Assembly (NCBI GenBank): GCA_032207245.1
Contig: CM063502.1
Span: 50,598,617 to 50,662,616, forward strand
DNA length: 64,000 nucleotides
Direction of reading: 5' to 3'
Source of the DNA: Pardosa pseudoannulata
Taxonomy: Eukaryota; Arthropoda; Arachnida; Araneae; Lycosidae
The translations under genes and the position numbers were made by a program. A model generated the notes under the pieces. The model saw only the letters and a list, made by a program, of their open reading frames with translations, was not told the DNA's origin and searched no databases. Below are positions 46,101 to 58,600 of this stretch, in pieces (the stretch's first letter is position 1; each line of letters opens with the position of its first letter).

Positions 46101-49100
46101 TAGTCTTTTCATAAAATTTATAGAGCTTAACTAACCTGAAAATGGAAACATTCAGTAATTTTTCTGTTTAGGAGACAGTTTCAAATAAGTGAAATTACGC
46201 TAAAAATTGCATTATTCAGCTTCACTAAATTATGAAACATCGTATAAATAGAAAGAATCAAAACTTTTTCTTTAAATTATCATCTTGCCATGAAAATATT
46301 ACCAATAATACAGTTTATTTGTTACCAGTTGTATCACCATATGTCCTATAGAACATTTTCAGAAGGAAGGGTTGCATCTTAACGTATAAATTTTGTCACT
46401 CTTATGCTGACCCCAAACTTCATTTAGTTTTCATAAAAAAAAAAAATTTTCCGGGTTCGATGGAAAACTTCGATTTATTCCAAGAAATATTTAAATTTTT
46501 ACGTGTGTGTAAATGTTATTCCTAAAAATTGATCACTTCACAATCTAATTTAAAAGTTAAATTTTCATTAGCTGTTTATCAATATACATGATTATAGTAC
46601 AAATTTTTGTGCCGAACTATAGCAATAAATGCAAAGCCAACTTAAGTTAAGGCACATGGTTTCTCTTTTTGTTTGTGCCTTACTTATGTAGACATCCGCC
46701 ACCTCTGTCAATCAATGCTAAGCCGAATAACTGCCTGCATAAGGGCCAGAGGTGAACAAACGCGTTATTGAGTTTTTCACTTTTTGAAGCTCTATCGTTT
46801 GAATAAATTCCCCAATTTTTCTCAAACTGTAACCACTTGTCTTTCTGTACATGTACATCACATTTACCGATTTACCGTTATTAATGTTTAGAGTTGTCAT
46901 GTATTATGAAGTAGCTGTTATAACAATATGTATATATTCACGACAGACTCGAAATGCTCTATCACGAATAAACAATTTCCAACATACATTATCAATGCAT
47001 AAACATCAGCTATGCTATTTGGTTTGGTTTGGAGAGCTACGGTCTATGTTTTGCAACACGGGGGCTAATGAGACCGGGATCTGCTGTTTAAAGCCGATTT
47101 TCGTCCCATTCCGATAACTCCAGATATATTGCTATAAGCAATATATCTGGTTGATTAACCGGATATATTAGTTTAAAAAATCTTATTTACGTGGTACTTT
47201 TTCCAATACAGCTGTACTACAGTTAGATATCTTAATACCAAACACAGCTGCGTAGTTGTTACTCATTTAGTATCATTCGAGGAGCACGCGTAGTTTAAGG
47301 AAGGATACGAATGTAAATAACATTGCCCTTGCAGGGTCCTCATTATTTAGAAGCAGATATCAAGCAGAAGACCTTAAGTCTCAGCTTGTCATCTACAGAG
47401 GTATCGTTTGAATTTCGAGCTCTCGCCTCGAACTCCCAACTCTCCGATAGTGAGATCGACGCCTTTGCCGACTGAGCTACTAAGACTCTTATTTTATTTT
47501 TTTTCTGAAGGCTATAATTGAGAAAATCCATTCCACATGTAAAGAAGAAAAATAGTATTTTACCTTGGTTTTTTGCCACTTAGCTGCAACGCAAAGTCTA
47601 TGACAAAAGCTGGACCATAATGATCAAAGATTGAATGAATCCTATATGATATATTGTTTTTGCATATAGTTAAAGAAGGTTTCTGGAAGGTATTAGGGAG
47701 AGGATGTTCCTGGACCATGTCGTATAATTTATATGTGAAAGTAGACCATGTCCATCTCTCTTGTACTCGTGCAATACTGTTGTAAATGGAGGGAGATGGT
47801 AAGCTAAAATATAAAGAACACTCAGTTATGATATGCAATCATTATAATTAGATAGTGCATCAAACATTAAAATACTTATTCAGTCTAAAATTTTTGTATA
47901 CAACTAATATGTTCATTAAATACGCATAACTCTTTTGTGTGCATGATGGATACTGACCAAATGGGCAGTATCTATCTATAATGGTTTGTATCTAATTACA
48001 TAAAATTATAAATAAATGGTTTATGTATATATTAGTAAATATTATAGTGTAAATAAATTGCTTTAAAATTTAATCGCTTTAATAATAAATACTATTATAA
48101 AATATATTCCATATTTTCACTTAGCCTCAATAATTCGATAAAAATTTGAATAAAAATCGACTTTTTAGTAAATTGATTAAATTTCATAAATATTAGAAAA
48201 CTATTATGGGACTAACAATCAAACTTATAAACGTCTAGCTAGATTGTAATATCATTACTGATGTGAGAGAATTCTGAAACCTGGGACAATAAGCTAGTGA
48301 AAAACAATAGTATCCAAAAGTAAAGTATAATTGTTTTTTTATAGGAATAATTAATGAAATCTAAATAGGACTGGCTGGAAACGGGGTATGCAGATGTAAT
48401 ACGGCTATAACAGAAGAAAACGATGCAGAAAGGATAATATTAACTTTTATTATCCAAAAACAAAGTCTGTAAGCAAAAAAGAACAAACTAATAGCTTATA
48501 TTTTAGTAAAAAAATTAAATGAAAAAGTCGTTCTGTAGTTTAGAAAAGTATATGGTCACTTCTGACATCTATGCGTGCTTCACAACAGCTTCCCATATTT
48601 TAGAGGATATTGTGGATGGTTTGTGGCCTCAAAGAGTTCCCAGCGTTGTGACGATCTCTTTTTAGTCCAGGTTTAGGTTTTATTTGGAGAGCTATAGTCA
48701 GTCTTTTTTAAAGCAGTTTTCAGTTCTGTAACGGAGCTTGATCGGCTTGGAAAGAACGCAATTTCTTACCCTAACCATTTCATGAAAGATTGATAGGATT
48801 AAGATAAAGAGCGTTAGTATGCTATTGTATACGTTGGATATTTTCACTTTTAAGGCAGTTATTGACCAAGAATGTACGGCGATAAAGCGCGTTATCATTT
48901 CTGAAAATGAAACCAAAACTAATAACACCTCGAAATATGCGAACATAGGGATCACTTCGTATCTATTGTAACGAATGCGGTGTCAAAGATGTGGAGGTCT
49001 GTGACCATCCATGATGATGTCTACCCACACCATGGCCCCTCTTAAAGGAAAATGCCTTTTTGTGGTTTTTTCTGAGTGAAAACGAGTTACTGTTCTCTTC

Positions 49101-52100
49101 TCTTTTCTGTTCTCTTTCTACATGTTCTCTTTCGATGATAATCAGAACTCAGACAAAAACGAAACTATCATTAAACATAATATTGATTCTCTGATTCAAA
49201 TTTCAGAGCAGATATTTCATTGTAAGGGATAAATTGGGATAAAAGGGATTTCATTGTAAGGGGTCGGAGTTTCCTGAGAGCAGTTTCGCTCAAAAATCGT
49301 GTTGTTTTGTGGCTGAACCTAGAACTCGGGCATAACTGTCTCCCTGATGTCGCAAAGTTATTGTCTTGCTGCACGGTTGTTATTCTAAGTTGAATGTGTA
49401 TTGGTTGTCGGGTAATATCCCCCATACATTGAAACTTTTGCCACAAACTTGAAATTGCACCCAGTCCACTCAGGATTCAAATTTCACTTTGAAATCTTCC
49501 AGATTTCAGAACTTCAACAATTTATGCCTTTACCAACATGTCCAGTTGACGTCATTGTGACACAATTCACACTTTTTGATAGTTTAACAACTCTCCACAG
49601 AACAGCAATAGCATAAAAAACATCTCGATATCTCTGCGTTTCATACTTGTTTTGGCGTGTGTAGATGTGATGTGTTATCCCATGTCAACGTCGACTGAAA
49701 TGTTTACACATGCACAATGTTTTGCCTTAAAAAAATAACCATCCGCATGTGATTTTGAAAAATCTTACCTGAATTTACTTTTTTTTTTTTAGTTTTATGA
49801 ATTATGCGTAACTTTTGGGGAACAGTGTGAGTACAAAATTTTTCGACTTTAATTTTAGAAGCTGTTTTCAAAACAAATCTTTTTTCTACATGCTATTCAA
49901 AAGAAAATAGTAACAAGCAAATATTCTAAAAGTAACAAGATACATAAATTCAGAATCGTTTTTATAAAGTACGAAGTATATAAAGAATTATACATGATTT
50001 AAATCGGATGAGCTAAAGAAATAAAAGCAGTTAAAATAGACTCTATAGAATAATGATAATAGTTAAAAAAGTAAGAAACGATAATGAAAGGCAGAACATA
50101 CTTGTCAACAACTTGTCGGTAAGCTGCAATGATGTGAGCATTAACTACAACATCTACAGGTATCTGATTACATTCCTTATCTGGATCACATTGCATTAAT
50201 CGAATAAATCCTTTCCCGACCTAAAATACAGCATTGAATGATTTTTTTCTCGAAAAATATGTTTTAAAATAAAGAATAAGAACCATTTAAAAACATTTAT
50301 TGCTTACTTTTCATATATTTTTCATAATTACATAGTTTGTACCAGGTTTCATTCTATGTGGGGTTAACGGGTCTCTTGCCTCGTTTGCTCTTTGATAATA
50401 AAATTTCCGCTTGTATGCCATTCAATCCTGGTCATAAAAGATAATGCGGAATGCTTTTTTTCGGATAGAGGATATTTAATCTAAAAATTAACGACAAAAT
50501 TTTATACAGAAGTTTTGTGCACATTTAAAGTTAGGATTCAAATTATGCTTTGGACTTCCGCTGACAATGAACTGAGATTGTCCTAGCTCTTTAAAAACAT
50601 ACCGCCTGTGATCCTTCAACTCTACAATCCTATACCAGGGCTGCTACTCACAGCGATCATCTACACCACTAGATTATCTAATGACGTCACTAGAAGTGCA
50701 TTTCGGCAAGTTGGGTTATGTCGAAGATGGGAGCTTTTGCTACTCTGGAGGGGATTTTCGTCATAATGACGTAGCCAGTCGAAAAAAATCGACTATTCCG
50801 ATCGTTTAGAGTCCCTGTGAGTAGCAGCCTAAATGCCTCTCCGTCTAGATGTCTGCTCGGTTTATACTAATCATTGCTACCAAACAGAAATGGTGGGTGT
50901 AATCATGCCTTTTAATTATTAATGGTACCAAAAAGCCAATTCAAAAAACCTCTTAGCAATGTTTAAGTTCCTAAACAATTTGTTTAAATTTTAGTGACTT
51001 GCTTTTTCAAATCTATTGTGGGAAACAACTACATGTACTACAAATACGATTGCTGTACCTTCAGTATTTTGTGGAATAACTGAAGATTTAACTTTTAAAC
51101 TATGATTAAAATTATTCACGACTACAACGCCAAACGCAAAATCTAATATTACGGGCCGGTCTCAACAAGTCGTTTAACGGCTAACCACGATTAACCCATG
51201 GCGCCAACCAATGGTTGAACAAAATTCTCCGTTTAAACAGAGATTAATCTCGGTTAGCCGTTAAACGATTTTGGCGAGAACGGCTCTTAGTATTATTAAG
51301 TTAACAGCTTTCAAATAAAAAAAGGAATACTTAAGTTTTAATAATTTTGTAAGTATTTTGTTTATTTTGTAAATATTAAGTTGATTGTATGGAATCCAAT
51401 ACCTTAATAATTTTTAAAGTTAATAGGACTGTAAGGGCTGGTCTCCCCAAAGTCGTTTAACGGATAACCGAGATTAACCCATAACGCCAACCAATGGAGG
51501 AACGCAATTCTTCGTTTAAACAGAGATTAATCGCAGTTAGCCGTTTAATGTCTTTGGTGAGACCGGCCTTTAATACTAGATTTTGCGTATGGTGTTGTAG
51601 TCGTGAGTAATTTTAATCGTAGTTAAAAAGTTAAATTTTCAGTTATTCCACAAAATATTACACGTTTCATAAAAGAAAACTGGTTTATGACAATCCCAAT
51701 ATTAAATAATGTACAAAAATTTAGAATGATTGAGAAAAAAGTAATGCACCGAAAACCTTTTAAAGTCACAAGGCAAAAGTAATAATAAAAAATAATCAAT
51801 AAAAATAATATAAATAATTATTAAAATCATAAAATTATTTTTCAAATTTCAAACTAAGGAATTACTGTTAAAATGTAAATAATAATAGAAAGGTTTCTAA
51901 AGGTCTTATCATGTGTCAACTTGTACAAACTGAAAAAGCAACAGATTCAGAAAAATTTTCAATTGATTAAATGCCTTATCACAAATCAACTTGAACCAAA
52001 ATAAATCGGTTGAAAATTTTTCGCTAACATACAAGAAATCTACCTATTCTTCATCAGGAGAAAAAATCGTACACTGAATCTGTTGGTTTTTCATCCTACA

Positions 52101-52601
52101 GGATTCCATTTGTTGACGGTGAAAGACCTTAACTAAATAAAATAATCCTTCGATTGCAAAAATATAACTCGATTGTATAAGGATACGTGTACATTGAATT
52201 TATCAAGACAAAAAAGCAATTTAATTTTTTGATCTAATTCAGTCATCTTGAACGGGCTTTATTCCTTTAAAAATTGTTAACTTTTAATGAAAATATTAGT
52301 GTCTTGCTTACTTACACCAATTGACATACTAGTTATTCCAGTTCCATCTTCAACATATCCCTAAAATGAAAGAAATAAATAAACAGAAATCTAATGCAGA
52401 TTATAAGAAATTTGTATAACAAAGGAAATTTAAACGAAGATTTAATTAATGGTGTTGTTCGCCTGAAATTCTGGTCAGTAATGCATTTCATTTTAACATT
52501 CATGTAAAAGTACATTTTCAAATATAATTTGAATATTTAATTAAAATTTAACTAAATAAAAATTTCAATTTTTAGAATTTCTATTATTTTTTAGTTCTAA
52601 A

Positions 52602-52690
<89 letters not shown>

Positions 52691-55600
52691 CCCCGTTTTT
52701 ACATTTGGTTTAAAAATTGATATTCTTCTAACTTTCATTCCTAGAAAGTCTACGGTCTCATGCCGCAATAGAAAGTAAGAAGTCTAGAACAAATTTTAAT
52801 GATTTCCCACTAAATCACTCCTACATAAAAGTTATTTAATTCGCTTCCAGCCATACCTTCTTACAGACTTTTTTTGAAAATGAATTTTACATTTTGCATG
52901 TACTCACCGGCAGAGGTCCTCTTATGCTGCATATTACGATTGATGGACGGATTATAAAGCTTGGAATGTCAGAGGCTTTTTCTGCAATCAATGTCTCAGA
53001 CACATGTTTTGTAAATGTATAGAAATTTGGAAAGTTAGGCTCACACTTCGAAAAGAAGGACATCAGTTTTTCTTCCCCAGTAGTTCTAGAAGACAGAATT
53101 TAACCATGTTAATTTTACAAATTTAAATTTCACTCTTATTTAGAATTCATTGTATCAATTATACATCACAATTTATCAGATTTAACACATATTGTATGAC
53201 GGTCAAAAAGTTCCCATAATTTCGTTATAACTCTTTATTACCACAGTATAATCTATCAAATTTTTACTACCACTCTATTTGACCAGGGTGTGCGCTTACT
53301 ACACGGAGACAAAAATGCAATCATCAGAATGGCACACAACGTCCTCTTCTTGACGAAAGAAATCCCTTCATGTCAAATCCAAAACAAAAGTGATGCTATA
53401 TTAGCTGCTCTCTCAGTTTGTCCCGAAGATAATGAAGTGGGAACCCGTCCACCAATGTTTTACTAATAAAGGTCTTTGATTAAAACGATGTCCTTTTTAT
53501 GGCCATGACTGCATCCACTCTTCGGGAAGTCCGTCTTACTATATATAGATATATATGGTCAAAAATTGGTTATATAAATGCACTCGGATACCTTAAGAAG
53601 ATATCTTCTTGTACTCCCCAGAAATCGGTATTAATATTTGAATGGGCAAAGCACATAGTTAAGTGTGGGTAGCCCATCCTTCCACCCTGGTATGAGGGAG
53701 GTTCCCTTAGATTAGAGCCCTCCTAAGATACTTTTGTTCCTCCGACACAATCCAATGTCTGTGCGCCCCTACCAACTTATAACTACAAGCTAATATCCTA
53801 ATCACATTCATATAAAAATCCTAACAATAAATAAGGAAACAGATTTTAAATATTATTCTATTTCTATTATCTTCATTATTTACAAAAGTAAAGTATTTCT
53901 TGAATTACAATTTAAATAAATATTAAAACAAATATAAGTAAAATTAAATATATTGATTTGATGGGAAAATAACTTAAAATACCAATAAAATTATCACCCT
54001 TTCCTTAAATATTTAGATGAATTTGGGAAGAAAAAAGTACGAATGACGACGAGAAAAATCATTATAAGTTTTCGTACCCCTTACAAGCTTCGTACCCAGG
54101 GCATGTGCCACCATGTGCCCGTGTGGTAATCACGCCTCGGTCTGGATAATTTACAATTATTAAGGGATTCATTGCCCATAATCCTATAGTTTTTCTTTTT
54201 ATATAAACGGCTCGAAAATTTTCTTTTTATAAAAATGGCATCCTATGGTGTTTAAAATGAGAGCTGATCAGTAGTGGCGACAAGCTGTAATGTCCAAATT
54301 ATTTAAATTTAATATTTGTTTTACTCCAGGAGTCGCCCTCAGGGGCACACCTCCTTTAGATGTGTACGGACTTCACGAACTCGAGGTACCTGAGTGATAT
54401 TTTATTAGAGTTTTTTCCGGTAGTCTAAAGCTTACCTCTGTAGTGTTTGCTCCTTAAAGGGTTGGACCACATTAAAATCGAACAATGAAGGGCCTTTCGT
54501 AGTTCAGCAGCGGCTTCTTAGCCGTTATGTGTCACTGTTGTGGTGATTGATCATCAACGGTTATCAAAGTATGGCCTTAGAGACTAGGTCGGCGTAAAAA
54601 CACCCTTACTCTCAGGAGAATTACTTAAATTTAAGATATTCAAAAATATATATTTGGTTGAAATGATACGGGATTTAATGGATGTCAAGTTCCTTTTTCT
54701 CTTTTTTAAACTTAGCGTCTAACTCATCTTCAAAAGGAAAAAAATAATTCAAACCGAAAATGTCATACATAGACATTTTATGAATTAATGTATAAAGGAT
54801 TCATGTAGGTCAAAATCCTTAATCGGCCTTTTATGAAGTGATACGGGCATTAATGGATTCAATGGATTTTTCTCTCTTTTCAACTTAGCGTCTCACTCAT
54901 CATCAAGAGGAAGAATAAAATGTAAACAGAAAATATCATACATAGACATTTTATTAATTAATGTATAAAGGACTCATGTAGGTTGAAATCCTTAATCAAC
55001 CTTTTAGGAAATGATACGGACATTAATGGATTTCAAGTTCTTTTTTCTCTCTTTTAAACTTAGCATCTAACTCATCTTCAAGAGGAAGAATAAAACAGAA
55101 AATGACATACATAGCCATTTTATTAATTAATATATAAAGGATTCATACAGGTTAACATCCTTAATTGACCTTTTACTGCGCAATTGTTGGTCATAGACAT
55201 ATACTTCTAACCACAAAAATGTTTTAAATAAGATAAGCAATACTTTTTTAAGGTATTTTTGTATTTAAAAGATTAATTTTTCTAAAATTACAATGCCTAA
55301 ATTTTTACACTTTCTTACATGTCCAATCATTATGTTTAGAAGAAACTGATCTTCATTTCAAAAACCCTACCACATAGAGTTTCACTTCTCTGTGGTAAAA
55401 ATTGACTGAAATATTTAAATTCAAAGTTTCTGAAAACATCAAAATTGTTTTTTCCCCCTTTCGGATCGTTAGATAACATATTCATTATTGTAATTAAAGC
55501 TTGAAATCAGGTTGCAACATCCTTTTTAGGGAAAAGGGATGAGGGGGGGATTTGTGATATATAGAGCTAATTTTACTGGAGAATACGGTGTATATCGAAT

Positions 55601-58600
55601 TTACTATGGATAGATACCCGTTTATAATCAGTTAATTTCCCACGACCTATTCGCCATGAAAGGGGCATTGTAACCTGGGGAATGGGATACAGCTTACTTT
55701 ATTGGAAAATAAAGTGTACATTTATTACGGATACATACCCCTTTATAATTATGGAACTTCCTACCCTTCCACATACACACATATTCACCATAAAAGAGAT
55801 GTTGCATACCGGGTGGATGGGATAAAGTGCTTATTTTACTGAAAAATACGGTGTGTATACTTTACTATGAATGGAATTCCGCTAATAATCAGGATCCCCA
55901 TTTGTCATAAAAAGTACGTTTCATCCTGATTTCAATCTCAAATTACTGTAATTAATCTTTTATGCGATTCCTGAATGAAGGAGAAAAAATCTTGAAATTT
56001 GAATATGAATATCGCGGTCAAATTTTGGTCGCAGATAAGTAAAACTTTTTATGATAAGTTTCAATTTTCTAAACATGATAATCGGAAATGGGAGACATTT
56101 AGAAATTGAAGTTATATGTTTACAACCAACGGTTGCTGAGAAAAATGCCGTATAAGGATTTTATAATGCACCCTGTATATATTTATATCCATATATACAG
56201 GGTGGATATATATACCCTGTACACACACAGAGAGATAGGAATCTTTGATAATTAAGCTGTAATAGTCGCGTCCGTCTCTGTCGGTGGTCGGGCGAACTTT
56301 TATTCTTTTGGTTCATTGTAAGGCGCCGAACATTTCAAAACGCCGAACAATTGGAAAACGGCAGTAATGGTCCTTTTGACGCACGGACTATTAGAAGTGT
56401 CAAATCTGCCGTTTTGTCAACGCACCGACAGAAAGAAGAAATTGTTCTTTGTGTGACCGCGTCGGCTACTCCAAGGACGAAGGTCAACTGGGGGGGGGTA
56501 TCGATCTCCCCTAAAACCGAGGTTTCCTGTTTGAAAAAGGAAAAACGGGAGGGGACTCCCGGCGGAACTTTCAGATGAGTAGGTTGCCTAGAGTGATCTA
56601 TTCTCTGGACAACTTTACATATATTTTTCTTTAAATGTTTTTTTGTTGTAATAAATCAACATTGTTAAGTTTAATCCTCTACGGCTGATTATTTCGTCTC
56701 CATACCTGCTCCCTATACGAGACCCATGCGAAGTCATACCCAAATGACTTACAATCGGAAATAGAAACGTTCGCAGACTGCTCGGCGAGTTTACATAAGC
56801 CCACTGTTTTGAGCCTTCGCTTTTCATTCAATACTTTCTTTTTGTCGTATTTTTTACGATTTTGGTTATTTAACCCTTTATATTCTGAATTAATTTACCA
56901 TCAACTTTCTTACTACATTTTTTGATCATTACATAAGTTTTAATGGAGCATAATCATAGGAAAAAGGAAATTAAGTTTTACTTTATTTTAGTAGTTAATT
57001 TTGCAGCTGGTACTTTCTAGTACCAACATATATTTTTGACTCTGTGATAGAAAATAAAACATTAAATTATGAATAAAAAATGAAATGATTACCTGTGAAG
57101 AATAGAAGTCTCTAAAAAATAATAGTACCAAATAACTGGTGATAAACCACTAAATTTACTCAATTGAACAACACGTGTATCAACTCTACCACAAAATGAC
57201 CTTCGAATGTAACACGCCAATTAAAAAACCCTAATATGCGAATAAAAAGGATTCCTAATTGGTACTGTCATTTCTTTTCTGCTGTAGGAACTGCGTCGTT
57301 CATGTCCTTGTGAGTACCGTCAGGAAGAACGGCTTTATTAGGATTATATAGGTGTTTGATTGAAGCGGTACTTATAAGTACCGTCAGGATAAAAAGGGTT
57401 AAGTAATAATGAAATTTTTTTTAAACTTAAACATTAAGTTGGCATTAACAGCTTTGACTTACTTATACGCTTCAATCATGTCTTCAACTTTAAATGGTAA
57501 TTTGTAAATTCTTTCCTCTATTTCGAAGCGATTGCAATTTGAAAATGCAGTTGATGTGTAGCCAAAAACCTAAAAATAAAGTGAATTAAACAAAAAAGAT
57601 CTAGCAATTTTCTGTTTTGATTGAATTTAAGGAAATTGTACACAAAGTAATAGTGGTAACGATCTTACTTCTATTTTCTTTAACTTTCTGCAAAGATCAA
57701 TCATATTGTTTGTCCCAATCAAATTTTGTTGAACCATGAAACTGCAAAGAAAATAATTATATCTTTAGGAACAAATATACAGAAAAACAAAGTATAACAA
57801 AGTAAACAAAAATATATAATAGGGTACAAAAGTACAGAAAAACAAAGAAAAAGAAGGGTTCAAAATTTTATATTTGAACTATGATCTTAATATAAAATGA
57901 ATGAAAATATTTCTAAAATTAGATATTTCATAAACATTTAAAAATATAAATAATATATATGCAACAATAAAATTTTAGTCGTTTATAAAGTACCTAAAAT
58001 AATAAGTTCTTTATAAAGTACTTATTAGTTATTTTTCTATATATTTAATTTTTTTTATTTTGACTTTAGGAGCACCTTTAAAAAATATACATACGGATAT
58101 ACAAAGATATACATAATATAGATATTACTCTTTTCTGCAAATGAAAATATAACTCATTTCTGTGATATTGCCTAATAATACCTAGTACGAAAGTTCAAGG
58201 TGCATCAATATTGGAAATAATAAAAAATGTTTGTTTTTTCTGACTGAGAAAAGTAATAATAAGAAAAATGCTCTTTATTATTGTCCAATGACCTAATTCC
58301 TCTCAAAATGCCTAATTTTTAATCGAAAATTGAAGAGCTTTCACAAGAGAACTGACCTAGACTTTCTTAAATGACCTATAGTTTGAATCATTTAGGGAAA
58401 AAATATTAATAAAAGGATGCGTTTCATTAATTCAAAGACAAAACGTCATAACAAATTAAAAGTAGACAATAGAAATGTATGATAAAAGTTTCATGATAAT
58501 TCAATTCTACCGGAACTTTAAAAAAGAGTGAGAGAGAGAAAGAGAAAATGGAGGTAAAATGGAGGGAGAATAGTATGCCCACAAAGCTTGTCTATAACAG

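Larger units (their letters stand above)
51062..51660. repeat. Composite palindrome with two miniature elements
   Basis: Outer arms of about 88 bases (51062-51150 and 51573-51660) are inverted repeats of each other. For example, CCAAACGCAAAATCTA on the left pairs with TAGATTTTGCGTATGG on the right with one mismatch. At the inner edge of each arm sits one copy of a roughly 135-base element, and the two copies are in direct orientation. The 140-base centre is only weakly symmetric. Confidence 0.8.
50221..52315 (-). other. FAR intron with nested miniature elements
   Basis: Holds a 195-base inverted-repeat element (50637-50831) and the composite palindrome at 51062-51660. The remainder is AT-rich without coding signal. 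Confidence 0.6.
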
